Shown here: piece by piece, positions 7,302 to 13,957 of the stretch
How positions within the stretch are numbered: the first letter of the stretch is position 1
How the letters are laid out: every line of letters starts with the position of its first letter
Origin: an uncultured Candidatus Saccharibacteria bacterium
GTDB taxonomy: Bacteria > Patescibacteriota > Saccharimonadia > Saccharimonadales > Saccharimonadaceae
Length of the DNA: 17,306 nt
Direction: 5' to 3'
Assembly (NCBI GenBank): GCA_934717805.1
Contig: CAKUZG010000014.1
Location: 1-17,306 of the forward strand
Made by a program: the position numbers and the translations under genes
Notes under the pieces: model-generated
Database searches by the model: none
What the model was told of the DNA's origin: nothing
Seen by the model: only the letters and a program-made list of their open reading frames with translations

Positions 7302-8807
7302 TTATTTTGCGTATTCGATTGCACGCGTTTCTCGTATGATATTGACTTTAATCACACCAGGGTATTGCATTGTACTTTCGATTTTATCAGCGATATCTCG
7401 AGCCATTTTGATTGCTGAAAGATCATCAACGGCTTCAGGAGAAACGATTACTCGAATTTCGCGACCAGCTGAGATTGCGTAAGCTTTATTAATACCTTTA
7501 AAGCTTGTAGCAACATTTTCAAGTTCACGCATTCGCTCAACAAAGTTTTCGGCAGAAGCATTTCTTGTTCCTGGTCGAGAAGCGCTCATTGCATCAGTTA
7601 TTTTAACTATAATTGCTTCAACGGTAGTAGCTTCAACATCTTCATGGTGAGCGGCTATAGCATTAACCACTCGTGGATCCATGCCATATTTTTCAGCGAG
7701 TTCAGCACCGATTTGGGCATGTTTTCCTTCAATTTTATGAGTTACAGCTTTTCCAATATCATGGAATAAAGCAGCGGTTTTGGCGATTGTTACGTTTGCG
7801 CCAATTTCTTCAGCAATGAGTCCGGCAACATTAGCCATTTCGGTTGAATGTTTAAGAACATTTTGGCCATAGCTTGTTCGAAATTTTAATTCACCTAAAA
7901 GCCGTAGCATTTCTCGAGGTAAACCAGAAAGCCCAACTTCTCGTGCAGCATCTTCACCAGCGCGATTGATTTCTTTATTGATTTCACGTTCTGCTTTTTC
8001 AACAACCTCTTCAATTCGTGCAGGATTGATTCGGCCGTCTTTCATCAATAATTCGAGCGCAAGCCTAGCAATTTGGCGGCGAACAGGGTCGAAACTTGAT
8101 AAAACAACCATTCCAGGAGTGTCGTCAACGAGAATATCTACGCCAGTTTCACGTTGAAGAGCTTGAATATTACGGCCTTCTTTTCCGATAATCCGGCCTT
8201 TCATTTCGTCATCTGGGAGTTTAAGGGCAGTAACGGTTCTTTCGGCTGTAACTTCGCTAGAAATTCTTTCCATAGCTGAAACTAAAATTGTTTGAGCGCG
8301 TTCCTCGGCATCTTCGGTTGCATTTTTTTGAAGTTTTGCAACTAAGTTTATCATGTCTTGCGTCACGCTTTTTTCAGTAAGTTTAAGGATTTTCTCGGCG
8401 GCTTCTTTTTTCGAAAGTTTTGCAATTTTCTCGAGTTTTTCATGCTGTTTTTTTCGAATTTCCTTAACTTCATTTTTAAGTTTTTCAACTTCCATTTCAT
8501 CATTTCGAAGTTTTTCGTTGCGAGAATCAATCTGGTCAAGCTTTCGATCAAGTGATTCTTCGCGCTCAGCTAGCCGATTTTCGGTTTTTCTAATTTCTTT
8601 ACGTCGCTCAGATTCGTCTTCGTTAGCTTTTTCGGTAATTTTTAGAGCCTTCTCATTCGCTCGTTCTAAGATTTCGGCTGATTTTTTTCTTGCCTCAGCG
8701 ATAATTTTATCAGAGCTATTTTTGGCGTTTGCGGATTTTATTTTTTGATATGTAAAAACTCCAGCACCGCCAAACAGAACGCCAAGCGCAGCTATCAGTA
8801 TATCCAT
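7302..8807 (-). CDS. rny: Ribonuclease Y
   Basis: A 501-aa membrane-bound endoribonuclease that starts mRNA decay, close to the usual family length of about 510-520. Residues 3-20 are the N-terminal membrane anchor. Residues about 28-190 are a charged coiled coil. The KH RNA-binding domain has GRIIGKEGRN at 204-213. The HD domain has HSTEMA near 320, the metal-binding HD pair at 349-350 (ALFHDIGKA) and AAHHED near 387. All diagnostic motifs are present. AAAGGA sits 5 nt before the ATG. The gene stands alone, convergent with the pilus-like operon and divergent from the Clp-like unit, with a promoter at 8869-8896 and a leader of about 55 nt. With RNase E absent from many CPR genomes, this could be a main decay nuclease; that is inference. 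Confidence 0.97.
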   Translation of the reverse strand: MDILIAALGVLFGGAGVFTYQKIKSANAKNSSDKIIAEARKKSAEILERANEKALKITEKANEDESERRKEIRKTENRLAEREESLDRKLDQIDSRNEKLRNDEMEVEKLKNEVKEIRKKQHEKLEKIAKLSKKEAAEKILKLTEKSVTQDMINLVAKLQKNATEDAEERAQTILVSAMERISSEVTAERTVTALKLPDDEMKGRIIGKEGRNIQALQRETGVDILVDDTPGMVVLSSFDPVRRQIARLALELLMKDGRINPARIEEVVEKAEREINKEINRAGEDAAREVGLSGLPREMLRLLGELKFRTSYGQNVLKHSTEMANVAGLIAEEIGANVTIAKTAALFHDIGKAVTHKIEGKHAQIGAELAEKYGMDPRVVNAIAAHHEDVEATTVEAIIVKITDAMSASRPGTRNASAENFVERMRELENVATSFKGINKAYAISAGREIRVIVSPEAVDDLSAIKMARDIADKIESTMQYPGVIKVNIIRETRAIEYAK

Positions 8808-8868
8808 ATTTTTCCTTTCATCAAAAATTAATTTAAAAAATCAAAAAGCAATTACTATGCCCAGACCC

Positions 8869-8896
8869 ATTTTACCATAAAAAAGTTATTTTTCAA
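8869..8896 (-). promoter_or_regulatory. Promoter of rny
   Basis: On the minus strand: TTGAAA (8891-8896), 16-bp spacer, TAAAAT (8869-8874). Only 2 bp separate its -35 box from the -35 box of the divergent promoter, so the two cannot easily be occupied at once. Confidence 0.6.
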
Positions 8897-8898
8897 AA

Positions 8899-8927
8899 TT
8901 GCGAAAAAAAATATTTTAGTGTATAAT
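8899..8927 (+). promoter_or_regulatory. Promoter of the membrane protein / Clp-like operon, predicted leaderless
   Basis: TTGCGA (8899-8904), 17-bp spacer, TATAAT (8922-8927). Transcription should begin about 7 nt after the -10 box, that is at the A of the ATG at 8934. No Shine-Dalgarno is present. Confidence 0.75.
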
Positions 8928-8933
8928 TTAATT

Positions 8934-9410
8934 ATGTTTATGTCTTTTTTAACTTGGTGGTACGGAAAAGGTCTAGCTTGGCGTGCAGAAAAAATATTAG
9001 ATGGAGTCGAGCGGTCGATAGATACTTTTTCTCTTGGATTGCTGGTAAAAACTTGGTTTTCGCCATTTCGACAGATTGATGCAGTTGCGGTTTCGAATGT
9101 TTCACTTGAAGTTCGAATTCGAAAATTCTTTGACAGACTTTTTTCAAGGTTTATTGGTGCTTTTTTAAGAACAATAATAATGATTATTGGTGTATTTTTT
9201 ATTACTTTTAAAGCTTTGTGGGGCTTAGCTCTGTTGTTGTTGTGGTTAATCTCGCCAGTTTTACCACTGATTCTTATTGTAGTTTTTACAACAGGTTGGA
9301 CACCTAAAATTGTTCCAAAAATTCGTGATGATTTTGTAACTTGGCAAAAAAATAATAATTCGAAAAAAGAAATAAAACCAGCTAAAACAAAGAAAAGGAG
9401 TTGGCTATGA
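8934..9410 (+). CDS. Small membrane protein of unknown function, coupled to Clp-like gene
   Basis: A 158-aa protein. The first 50 residues carry the aromatic pattern TWWYGKG and LVKTWFSPFRQI. A strongly hydrophobic stretch at about residues 78-125 makes two or three membrane segments. The C-terminal tail is Lys-rich and probably cytoplasmic. I do not recognise a named family, although this type of protein looks familiar from other CPR genomes. The ATG at 8934 fits a leaderless transcript; an ATG two codons later is the alternative. A GTG at 8919 overlaps the -10 box and is unlikely. The stop overlaps the next start as ATGA (9407-9410), so the two proteins are likely made in fixed ratio and may form one membrane complex. 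Confidence 0.8.
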   Translation: MFMSFLTWWYGKGLAWRAEKILDGVERSIDTFSLGLLVKTWFSPFRQIDAVAVSNVSLEVRIRKFFDRLFSRFIGAFLRTIIMIIGVFFITFKALWGLALLLLWLISPVLPLILIVVFTTGWTPKIVPKIRDDFVTWQKNNNSKKEIKPAKTKKRSWL

Positions 9411-11782
9411 ATTTTAATTACAACCATTTGCGAGCAAAAAAATCGCGTTTAATGAATATTTTAAGGCTATTTTTACCACTTTTAAACTTGCTTAAAATTA
9501 TTGGTATTATAAGCGGATTTTCTTTAATTTTTATGGATTCTGCTTTAGGTTGGGTGGTTTTAGCTATTGTTTCGGTTGTAACAATAGTGATTCATTGGTG
9601 GAATGGTGAATTGCATAGATTAGCGCCTTCAACAGAGCCAACTATTGAAGGGCAAATGGCTAGCAATATACTTGGTAAGTTATCAAAAAATCCAACAAGT
9701 GAACAAATCGCTAAAGTTGTTCTTGAAAGTTCTGGTGGAAAATTTATTGTTTCTCGCTTTGGTCTTGGAAAAACTACGATAGAGAGTTTGGTTCAAATTC
9801 CACAAAATTCGCCAGAAAATATTTTTCAGACCGCACTTCAAATTCAGCAAAAATTAAAAACTAAAACAGTTTCAGGATCAGTTTTAGCTTTAGCAATTGT
9901 TCGAAATTTTCCAAATTACGAAACACTTTTAGCACAATTTTATATTGATTTTGAAGATCTTGAAAGAGGTGTACTTTGGCACGATCATATCTTTTCTTTA
10001 ATCAGTAAATCAAAAGTTCCAATGAAAACTGGTGGAATCGCGAGAGATTGGTCGTTTGGCTACACACCAACATTGAATCGTTTTGGGGTGAATATCACTA
10101 ACCAGGTTTCGAACAATGTCTTAATGTCTTCTAATTTGGAACAGCATAAAGATTTAGTTTCGAAAATGATTGAACAATTTAGCGGTCAAGGTAAACAAAA
10201 TATTGCGCTTATTGGTGTTGACGGTGTTGGAAAAACGACAGTTGTAAACTCTTTTGCAGCAAAAATTGCTAATGGTAGTGAAAAAATACCTTCAAACTTA
10301 AAATTTAGGCAGGTTATTTCGTTGGATGCGTCTTCACTGATTGCTGCGGCTCCTGGGCGGGGTGAAATTGAAAATTTGCTAAACTATGTTTTGAATGAAG
10401 CATATGCCGCTAAAAACATTATTATTTGTCTTGATAACGCGCAATTGTTCTTCGAAGACGGGGTTGGATCTGTAGATGTTTCGAATCTGCTTCTACCAAT
10501 AATCCAAGGTGGAGCTTTGCGTATGATTTTAACTATGGATGAGCAAAGATTTTTGCAGATTTCAGCCAAAAACCCAGCCTTAGCGCAAGCAATGAACAGG
10601 TTGCAAGTAAACCCAGCCAATTATGATGAAACTTTGGCGGTTATGCAAGATAAGCTTTTACTTTTCGAGCATCAAAATGGAGTTTTTTACCAATTTCAGG
10701 CACTTAAGGAAGCTTATAAACTAAGTCAGCGATATATTTTTGATCTAGAAATGCCAGGTCGGGCGGTTCGATTATTAGAAATGTCGGCTAGTTTTGCTGA
10801 TAATAAAATTGTTACAGCTAGTTCGGTTGAAAGAGCTATCGAACAAACTATGAATGTTAAGATTGCAACAGCAAACGCTAATGAAGAAAAAGAAACTCTT
10901 CTCAATCTAGAAAATCTACTTCATGCACGAATGGTTGGGCAGGAAAAAGCTGTTTCGGTAGTTGCAAACGCCTTACGTCGAGCGAGAACTGGGGTTCGAA
11001 ATCAGAATCGACCAATCGGAACATTCTTATTCCTTGGTCCAACTGGTGTTGGAAAAACTGAGCTTTCGAAAGCGCTTTCTGAAGTATATTTTAATGGTGA
11101 AGATAATATTATTCGTCTTGATTTGAATGAATATGTGAATCTTGATGATGTTTCGCGATTAATTGCTGATGGATCGCGAGACGCAAGTTCTTTAACTGCT
11201 CAAATGATGAAGAAACCTTTTTCGGTTGTACTCTTAGATGAAATTGAAAAAGCACACCCGAACGTGTTGACGGCACTTTTGCAAGTTTTGGATGAAGGTA
11301 TTTTGCGTGATGAGAAAAACCGAGAAGTTTCGTTTAGGGATGCGATCATCATTGCAACATCTAACGCCGGAGCGGAAAGGATTCAAGAGCTTATTGCGCG
11401 TGGTTATGATTCTACAAGTGCTGAAGAAGTTATCGTGAATGATTTGATAGCTAGCCGTGAATTTAGACCTGAATTCCTAAACCGTTTTGATGAAATTGTT
11501 GTTTTCGAACCACTTACAAAAGAAAATCTATTGCAAATTATTGATCTTATGATTGCAGGGGTGAATAAAACTCTTGCTGGGCAAAAAATTTCAGTTTCAG
11601 TTACTCCTGAAGCACGATTAATGCTTGCAGAGATGGGTTATGATCCAAAATTGGGCGCCCGACCGATGAGAAGGGTGATTCAGCGTGTTGTAGAAAATAC
11701 AATTGCGCGAAAAATGCTTGCGGGTGAAGCTCAACCTGGTTCAAATATTGAGATCACTCCAGACATTGTTCAACAAAGTTAA
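9407..11782 (+). CDS. Membrane-anchored ClpC-like double AAA+ ATPase
   Basis: A 791-aa Clp/Hsp100-family protein with extra features. Two membrane helices lie at about 18-43 and 47-65. Residues about 85-190 resemble the Clp N-domain repeat. AAA1 has Walker A GVDGVGKTT (270-278) but Walker B reads ICLDNAQ, with Asn344 replacing the catalytic Glu. AAA2 is well kept: GPTGVGKT (544-551), VVLLDEIEKAH (607-617), TSNAGA sensor 1, FLNRFDE arginine finger and GARPMRR sensor 2. Missing parts: the Tyr pore loop of ring 1 (APGRGE in place of KYRGEFE), the GYVG pore loop of ring 2 (RLIADGSRDASSLT), a middle domain, and an obvious ClpP-docking IGF/VGF loop. Start ATG 9407 has AAGGAG 6 nt upstream. An automated name would be Clp protease ATP-binding subunit, but substrate threading to ClpP looks doubtful. 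Confidence 0.9.
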   Translation: MNFNYNHLRAKKSRLMNILRLFLPLLNLLKIIGIISGFSLIFMDSALGWVVLAIVSVVTIVIHWWNGELHRLAPSTEPTIEGQMASNILGKLSKNPTSEQIAKVVLESSGGKFIVSRFGLGKTTIESLVQIPQNSPENIFQTALQIQQKLKTKTVSGSVLALAIVRNFPNYETLLAQFYIDFEDLERGVLWHDHIFSLISKSKVPMKTGGIARDWSFGYTPTLNRFGVNITNQVSNNVLMSSNLEQHKDLVSKMIEQFSGQGKQNIALIGVDGVGKTTVVNSFAAKIANGSEKIPSNLKFRQVISLDASSLIAAAPGRGEIENLLNYVLNEAYAAKNIIICLDNAQLFFEDGVGSVDVSNLLLPIIQGGALRMILTMDEQRFLQISAKNPALAQAMNRLQVNPANYDETLAVMQDKLLLFEHQNGVFYQFQALKEAYKLSQRYIFDLEMPGRAVRLLEMSASFADNKIVTASSVERAIEQTMNVKIATANANEEKETLLNLENLLHARMVGQEKAVSVVANALRRARTGVRNQNRPIGTFLFLGPTGVGKTELSKALSEVYFNGEDNIIRLDLNEYVNLDDVSRLIADGSRDASSLTAQMMKKPFSVVLLDEIEKAHPNVLTALLQVLDEGILRDEKNREVSFRDAIIIATSNAGAERIQELIARGYDSTSAEEVIVNDLIASREFRPEFLNRFDEIVVFEPLTKENLLQIIDLMIAGVNKTLAGQKISVSVTPEARLMLAEMGYDPKLGARPMRRVIQRVVENTIARKMLAGEAQPGSNIEITPDIVQQS

Positions 11783-11795
11783 AATATAAAAAAAT

Positions 11796-11825
11796 AAATC
11801 GGCGATATAATCGTCGATTTTTAAA
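11796..11825. terminator. Bidirectional terminator between Clp-like gene and tRNA-Lys
   Basis: A stem of 10 pairs (11796-11805 with 11811-11820, one G-U pair) and a 5-nt loop. TTTTT follows on the plus strand, and a longer T-rich tract follows on the minus strand, which would end the tRNA-Lys transcript. Confidence 0.75.
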
Positions 11826-11834
11826 TTCATTTTT

Positions 11835-11911
11835 TGGAGGGCCAGGAGGGGCTCGAACCCTCGACACCCTGCTTAAGAGGCAGGTGCTCTAACCGGCTGA
11901 GCTACTGGCCC
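11835..11911 (-). tRNA. tRNA-Lys (CUU)
   Basis: A full cloverleaf on the minus strand. Acceptor GGGCCAG pairs with CTGGCCC, the anticodon stem CCTGC/GCAGG encloses loop CTCTTAA (anticodon CUU), the T arm is GAGGG TTCGAGC CCCTC, and CCA is encoded. The discriminator base reads U73, which is odd for tRNA-Lys (normally A or G). Confidence 0.95.
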
Positions 11912-11920
11912 AATACTTGT

Positions 11921-11926
11921 ATTATA
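11921..11926 (-). promoter_or_regulatory. -10 box of tRNA-Lys
   Basis: TATAAT on the minus strand, about 9 bases before the tRNA 5' end. The -35 region 17 bp upstream (TTTATT) is weak. Confidence 0.6.
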
Positions 11927-11947
11927 GCATATTTATTTTTAAAAATA

Positions 11948-11970
11948 AAGCCTTTTTTATTTTTTAGGCT
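11948..11970 (-). terminator. Possible weak terminator of the methyltransferase transcript
   Basis: On the minus strand, AGCCT and AGGCT arms with a 12-nt A-rich loop that contains the stop codon are followed by TTATTTTT. The stem is short, so read-through into tRNA-Lys is likely. Confidence 0.3.
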
Positions 11971-12475
11971 CTATTCTATAAATAAAATGAGCTCCAGATA
12001 TTTTTAAAGGTTTTAATTTTTTGATTTCGAAGCCGTAACTTATAAAAAGAAGAGGTGATTTTTGTGCATTAGCTTGAATTTGGGCTAAATTGAGCATTTT
12101 ATAGATTCTTTCCTGGTGACCAAATGTATAGAAGATTGTAATATTTTCGATAGGAAAAACCATCCAAAAATTTTTAAGATAAATTTGAATATTTTTACAT
12201 TTGTGAAGCCTAATTTTCGAAAAAAGCACAAGGAAGGGGTTGATCTCAAAACCGATTGCGCGAGCATTGAAACTGCTTGCCACTTTTAAAACGACACCAT
12301 CACCCGACCCAATATCAACTAATACATCCTTTTTAGAAAGATTGATGGCTTTAAAGAGTCTAATAAGTTCTTTTTTATGGGTTGGAACATATGGTGCGCC
12401 AAATAAAACAGTCAAAAGAAAAACGGCGATAACTATGCCGAGAATTGTTAGTAATAAATAAAAAATAATTTCCAT
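11957..12475 (-). CDS. Membrane-anchored class I SAM methyltransferase, FAM173/ATPSCKMT-like
   Basis: A 172-aa protein with an N-terminal membrane helix (about residues 4-24), then GAPYVPTHK and a Rossmann methyltransferase fold. Motif I is VDIGSGDG (53-60). The post-I strand is GFEINPFLV (75-83), with the acidic residue expected to bind the ribose of SAM. The order of TM helix, PYVPT segment, DIGSGDG, a GxExNPxLV strand and an LKNFW segment resembles, from memory, the FAM173 family of lysine methyltransferases. In animals these modify the c-subunit of ATP synthase and the adenine nucleotide carrier. Substrate here is unknown. No Shine-Dalgarno is present: the ATG lies 7 nt after the CCA of tRNA-Arg, so the mRNA is probably released by tRNA 3' processing. 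The fold is secure, the family likely, the target unknown. Confidence 0.82.
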   Translation of the reverse strand: MEIIFYLLLTILGIVIAVFLLTVLFGAPYVPTHKKELIRLFKAINLSKKDVLVDIGSGDGVVLKVASSFNARAIGFEINPFLVLFSKIRLHKCKNIQIYLKNFWMVFPIENITIFYTFGHQERIYKMLNLAQIQANAQKSPLLFISYGFEIKKLKPLKISGAHFIYRIEPKK

Positions 12476-12482
12476 AAAAACT

Positions 12483-12559
12483 TGGTACCCCCGGTAGGAC
12501 TCGAACCTACGGCCAGGAGGGTAGAAACCTCTTACTCTAATCCACTGAGCTACGGGGGC
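12483..12559 (-). tRNA. tRNA-Arg (UCU)
   Basis: Minus strand. Acceptor GCCCCCG pairs with CGGGGGT (G1-U72 wobble). Anticodon loop TTTCTAC gives UCU. T arm is GTAGG TTCGAGT CCTAC, followed by A73 and an encoded CCA. The top of the anticodon stem has an A27-C43 mismatch. Confidence 0.93.
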
Positions 12560-12571
12560 GTACCTAGAATA

Positions 12572-12600
12572 ATTATACCAATTTTTTTAAAAAAAGTCCA
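12572..12600 (-). promoter_or_regulatory. Promoter of tRNA-Arg and the methyltransferase gene
   Basis: TATAAT on the minus strand (12572-12577), with a poor -35 match (TGGACT at 12595-12600) at 17 bp. Start is expected near 12565, a few bases before the tRNA. Confidence 0.55.
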
Positions 12601-12616
12601 TATGTTTATTTTAAAG

Positions 12617-12640
12617 CAAAAACCTCCAGATAGTGGAGGC
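12617..12640 (-). terminator. Terminator of tRNA-Gly
   Basis: A 6-bp stem (CCTCCA/TGGAGG at 12623-12628 and 12634-12639) with a 5-nt loop, followed on the minus strand by TTTTT. Confidence 0.75.
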
Positions 12641-12665
12641 TTATGCTAAAACAAAAAAGATCAAA

Positions 12666-12740
12666 TGGTGCGGGCGGAGAGAATCGAACTCTCATCACTT
12701 GCTTGGAAGGCAGGTATATTAGCCGTTATACGACGCCCGC
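12666..12740 (-). tRNA. tRNA-Gly (UCC)
   Basis: Minus strand. Acceptor GCGGGCG pairs perfectly with CGCCCGC. Anticodon loop CTTCCAA gives UCC. T arm is GAGAG TTCGATT CTCTC, and CCA is encoded. The discriminator is A73, whereas most bacterial tRNA-Gly have U73. The anticodon stem has a C28-A42 mismatch. Confidence 0.94.
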
Positions 12741-12748
12741 ATGAAAAT

Positions 12749-12777
12749 ATTATAACAAAGATTTTTTATAAAAGCAA
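12749..12777 (-). promoter_or_regulatory. Promoter of tRNA-Gly
   Basis: On the minus strand: TTGCTT (12772-12777), 17-bp spacer, TATAAT (12749-12754). Start is expected near 12742, just before the tRNA. Confidence 0.7.
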
Positions 12778-12784
12778 CACTTTT

Positions 12785-12813
12785 TTGAAAAAATAACGTG
12801 TTTATGTTAATAT
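12785..12813 (+). promoter_or_regulatory. Promoter of the basic orphan gene, predicted leaderless
   Basis: TTGAAA (12785-12790), 17-bp spacer, TAATAT (12808-12813). The predicted start falls on the A of ATG at 12820. An overlapping TATAAT (12811-12816) would place it slightly inside the gene. No Shine-Dalgarno is present. Confidence 0.6.
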
Positions 12814-12819
12814 AATAAC

Positions 12820-13311
12820 ATGAAATTGAATGATTATGTTGTAAACTCTAGCTTAGACGAAGTTGCTCACTCTAGTGGTTATGCTAAAGCTCAATCTGGC
12901 CGGCGCTTTGGTGCAGCTAGTACGCAAAGTTTTAGTCAACGTCAAGCAGTCGATTATCGTAAATCAAGGATTCGTTCTTATGGTGATTCAAAATTAGGTC
13001 AATTAAGGATGGCGCAAAAAACTAAAATGGAGTCATCAATGACAGCCCTTGATCAAATTCGTCAAAAGCGTATTGAAAGAGAAAATAACGAATATATGTT
13101 CAACTCTAATCGCCAAAAAAATACGGTTACCGGCGATCAAATTGATCGAGCAACTAGAATGAGGATGGAAGCACAGGGAATGGATAGTGAAAACCGGTTC
13201 GATAATGTTTCTCAGTCAGGAATTGCTGGTTTTTATGGTTCTTCTGGAGCTTCACAATCTGTTCAGAATATTACAAGAAGCTTTCAGCCAGAAATTAAAC
13301 CAAAATTTTAG
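12820..13311 (+). CDS. Basic low-complexity protein of unknown function
   Basis: A 163-aa protein I do not recognise. It is rich in Ser, Gln, Arg, Asn and Met, without Cys or Trp, signal peptide or membrane segment. The first 60 residues are polar and probably disordered. Residues about 65-95 (MAQKTKMESS to RQKRIEREN) look like a charged amphipathic helix. The C-terminal part is Ser/Gly/Gln-rich and ends EIKPKF. Such composition suits a nucleic-acid-binding or scaffold protein, but nothing shows this directly. Translation probably starts on a leaderless mRNA. No terminator lies before the tRNA-His promoter, which begins 3 bases after the stop, so some transcripts may run into tRNA-His. Confidence 0.75.
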   Translation: MKLNDYVVNSSLDEVAHSSGYAKAQSGRRFGAASTQSFSQRQAVDYRKSRIRSYGDSKLGQLRMAQKTKMESSMTALDQIRQKRIERENNEYMFNSNRQKNTVTGDQIDRATRMRMEAQGMDSENRFDNVSQSGIAGFYGSSGASQSVQNITRSFQPEIKPKF

Positions 13312-13314
13312 AGC

Positions 13315-13343
13315 TTGATTTTTAACTGGGTGTGTGTTAAAAT
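13315..13343 (+). promoter_or_regulatory. Promoter of tRNA-His
   Basis: TTGATT (13315-13320), 17-bp spacer, TAAAAT (13338-13343). Start is expected near 13350. Confidence 0.65.
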
Positions 13344-13355
13344 TATTAAAGCTAT

Positions 13356-13433
13356 GGCGGATGTAGCTCAGTTGGTTAGAGCGCTGGTTTGTGGCACCGG
13401 AGGCCGTGGGTTCGAATCCCATCATTCGCCCCA
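13356..13433 (+). tRNA. tRNA-His (GUG)
   Basis: A full cloverleaf with anticodon loop TTGTGGC (anticodon GUG). G-1 at 13356 is encoded and pairs with C73, the HisRS identity element. Acceptor GCGGATG pairs with CATTCGC (one G-U). T arm is GTGGG TTCGAAT CCCAT. CCA is encoded at 13431-13433. Confidence 0.96.
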
Positions 13434-13442
13434 AGTAAATTT

Positions 13443-13464
13443 GAGCGTAAAGCTCTTTTTTATT
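13443..13464 (+). terminator. Short terminator of tRNA-His
   Basis: GAGC / GCTC arms with a 5-nt loop, followed by a T-rich run (TTTTTTATTTT). The stem is only 4 bp, so termination may be partial. Confidence 0.5.
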
Positions 13465-13493
13465 TTGACTAAGAATATAAAGTATGGTATAAT
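13465..13493 (+). promoter_or_regulatory. Promoter of the small helical orphan gene
   Basis: TTGACT (13465-13470), 17-bp spacer, TATAAT (13488-13493). Start near 13500 leaves a short leader with AGGAGG (13513-13518 region) before ATG 13528. Confidence 0.8.
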
Positions 13494-13527
13494 TTTGGTT
13501 AGTTTTTTGCCAAGGAGGAATCAAAAA

Positions 13528-13926
13528 ATGGCCAAAATGAACCTTGAAGATATTAGATTTACGAAGAGTATGCATAATAAATTTGCTAATACTTTTCAGG
13601 AATTCCTTTCTTCTCACGTAAGTTTTCAGAGTTTAGAGAAGGAGTATGTTAAAATATTAACAATTATCGAATCGTCGTTAATTTTAGCAGCTCAAGACAT
13701 ACTTATAGAGAGCTCTGAAACGGAAAATATAGATATAGAAATTGAGATTATGACGATTTTCGAAATTTTAAATGGTGAAGAATCGGGCGAAAATTCAGTG
13801 ATTGAATTTAATTTGAGAGCTATGAAGCACATACTTAAAAATATGAATAATTATAGTTCTGAAATTATTAATCGTATGTGTAAAAATGCTAGAGAATATT
13901 GTAATAAATACAAAGCCTTAAATTAA
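13528..13926 (+). CDS. Small helical protein of unknown function
   Basis: A 132-aa soluble protein I do not recognise. It is predicted mostly alpha-helical, with an acidic middle (ETENIDIEIEI) and two Cys near the C-terminus. It has no signal peptide or membrane segment. The reading frame is open back to 13315 through tRNA-His, but that extension is not a gene: the promoter at 13465-13493 and AGGAGG 9-10 nt before ATG 13528 fix the start. It is a single-gene unit ending at a hairpin shared with murA. Confidence 0.78.
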   Translation: MAKMNLEDIRFTKSMHNKFANTFQEFLSSHVSFQSLEKEYVKILTIIESSLILAAQDILIESSETENIDIEIEIMTIFEILNGEESGENSVIEFNLRAMKHILKNMNNYSSEIINRMCKNAREYCNKYKALN

Positions 13927-13931
13927 TAAAG

Positions 13932-13955
13932 AACTCCCAGTGATGGGAGTTGTTT
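13932..13955. terminator. Bidirectional terminator between convergent genes
   Basis: A perfect 8-bp stem (AACTCCCA/TGGGAGTT) with loop GTGA and T-rich flanks on both sides. It serves the helical orphan on plus and murA on minus. Confidence 0.8.
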
Positions 13956-13957
13956 AA

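Noticed and set aside
8353..8748. Ser/Phe-rich plus-strand ORFs opposite RNase Y
   Set aside because: They are antisense to the RNase Y coiled coil, with no promoter or Shine-Dalgarno, and their composition mirrors the Lys/Glu codons.
8919..8933. GTG 8919 as start of the small membrane protein
   Set aside because: It overlaps the TATAAT box at 8922-8927, so it would lie upstream of the predicted transcript.
13315..13527. Long N-terminal extension of the helical orphan through tRNA-His
   Set aside because: The extension covers a complete tRNA, its terminator and the gene's own promoter; AGGAGG marks ATG 13528.
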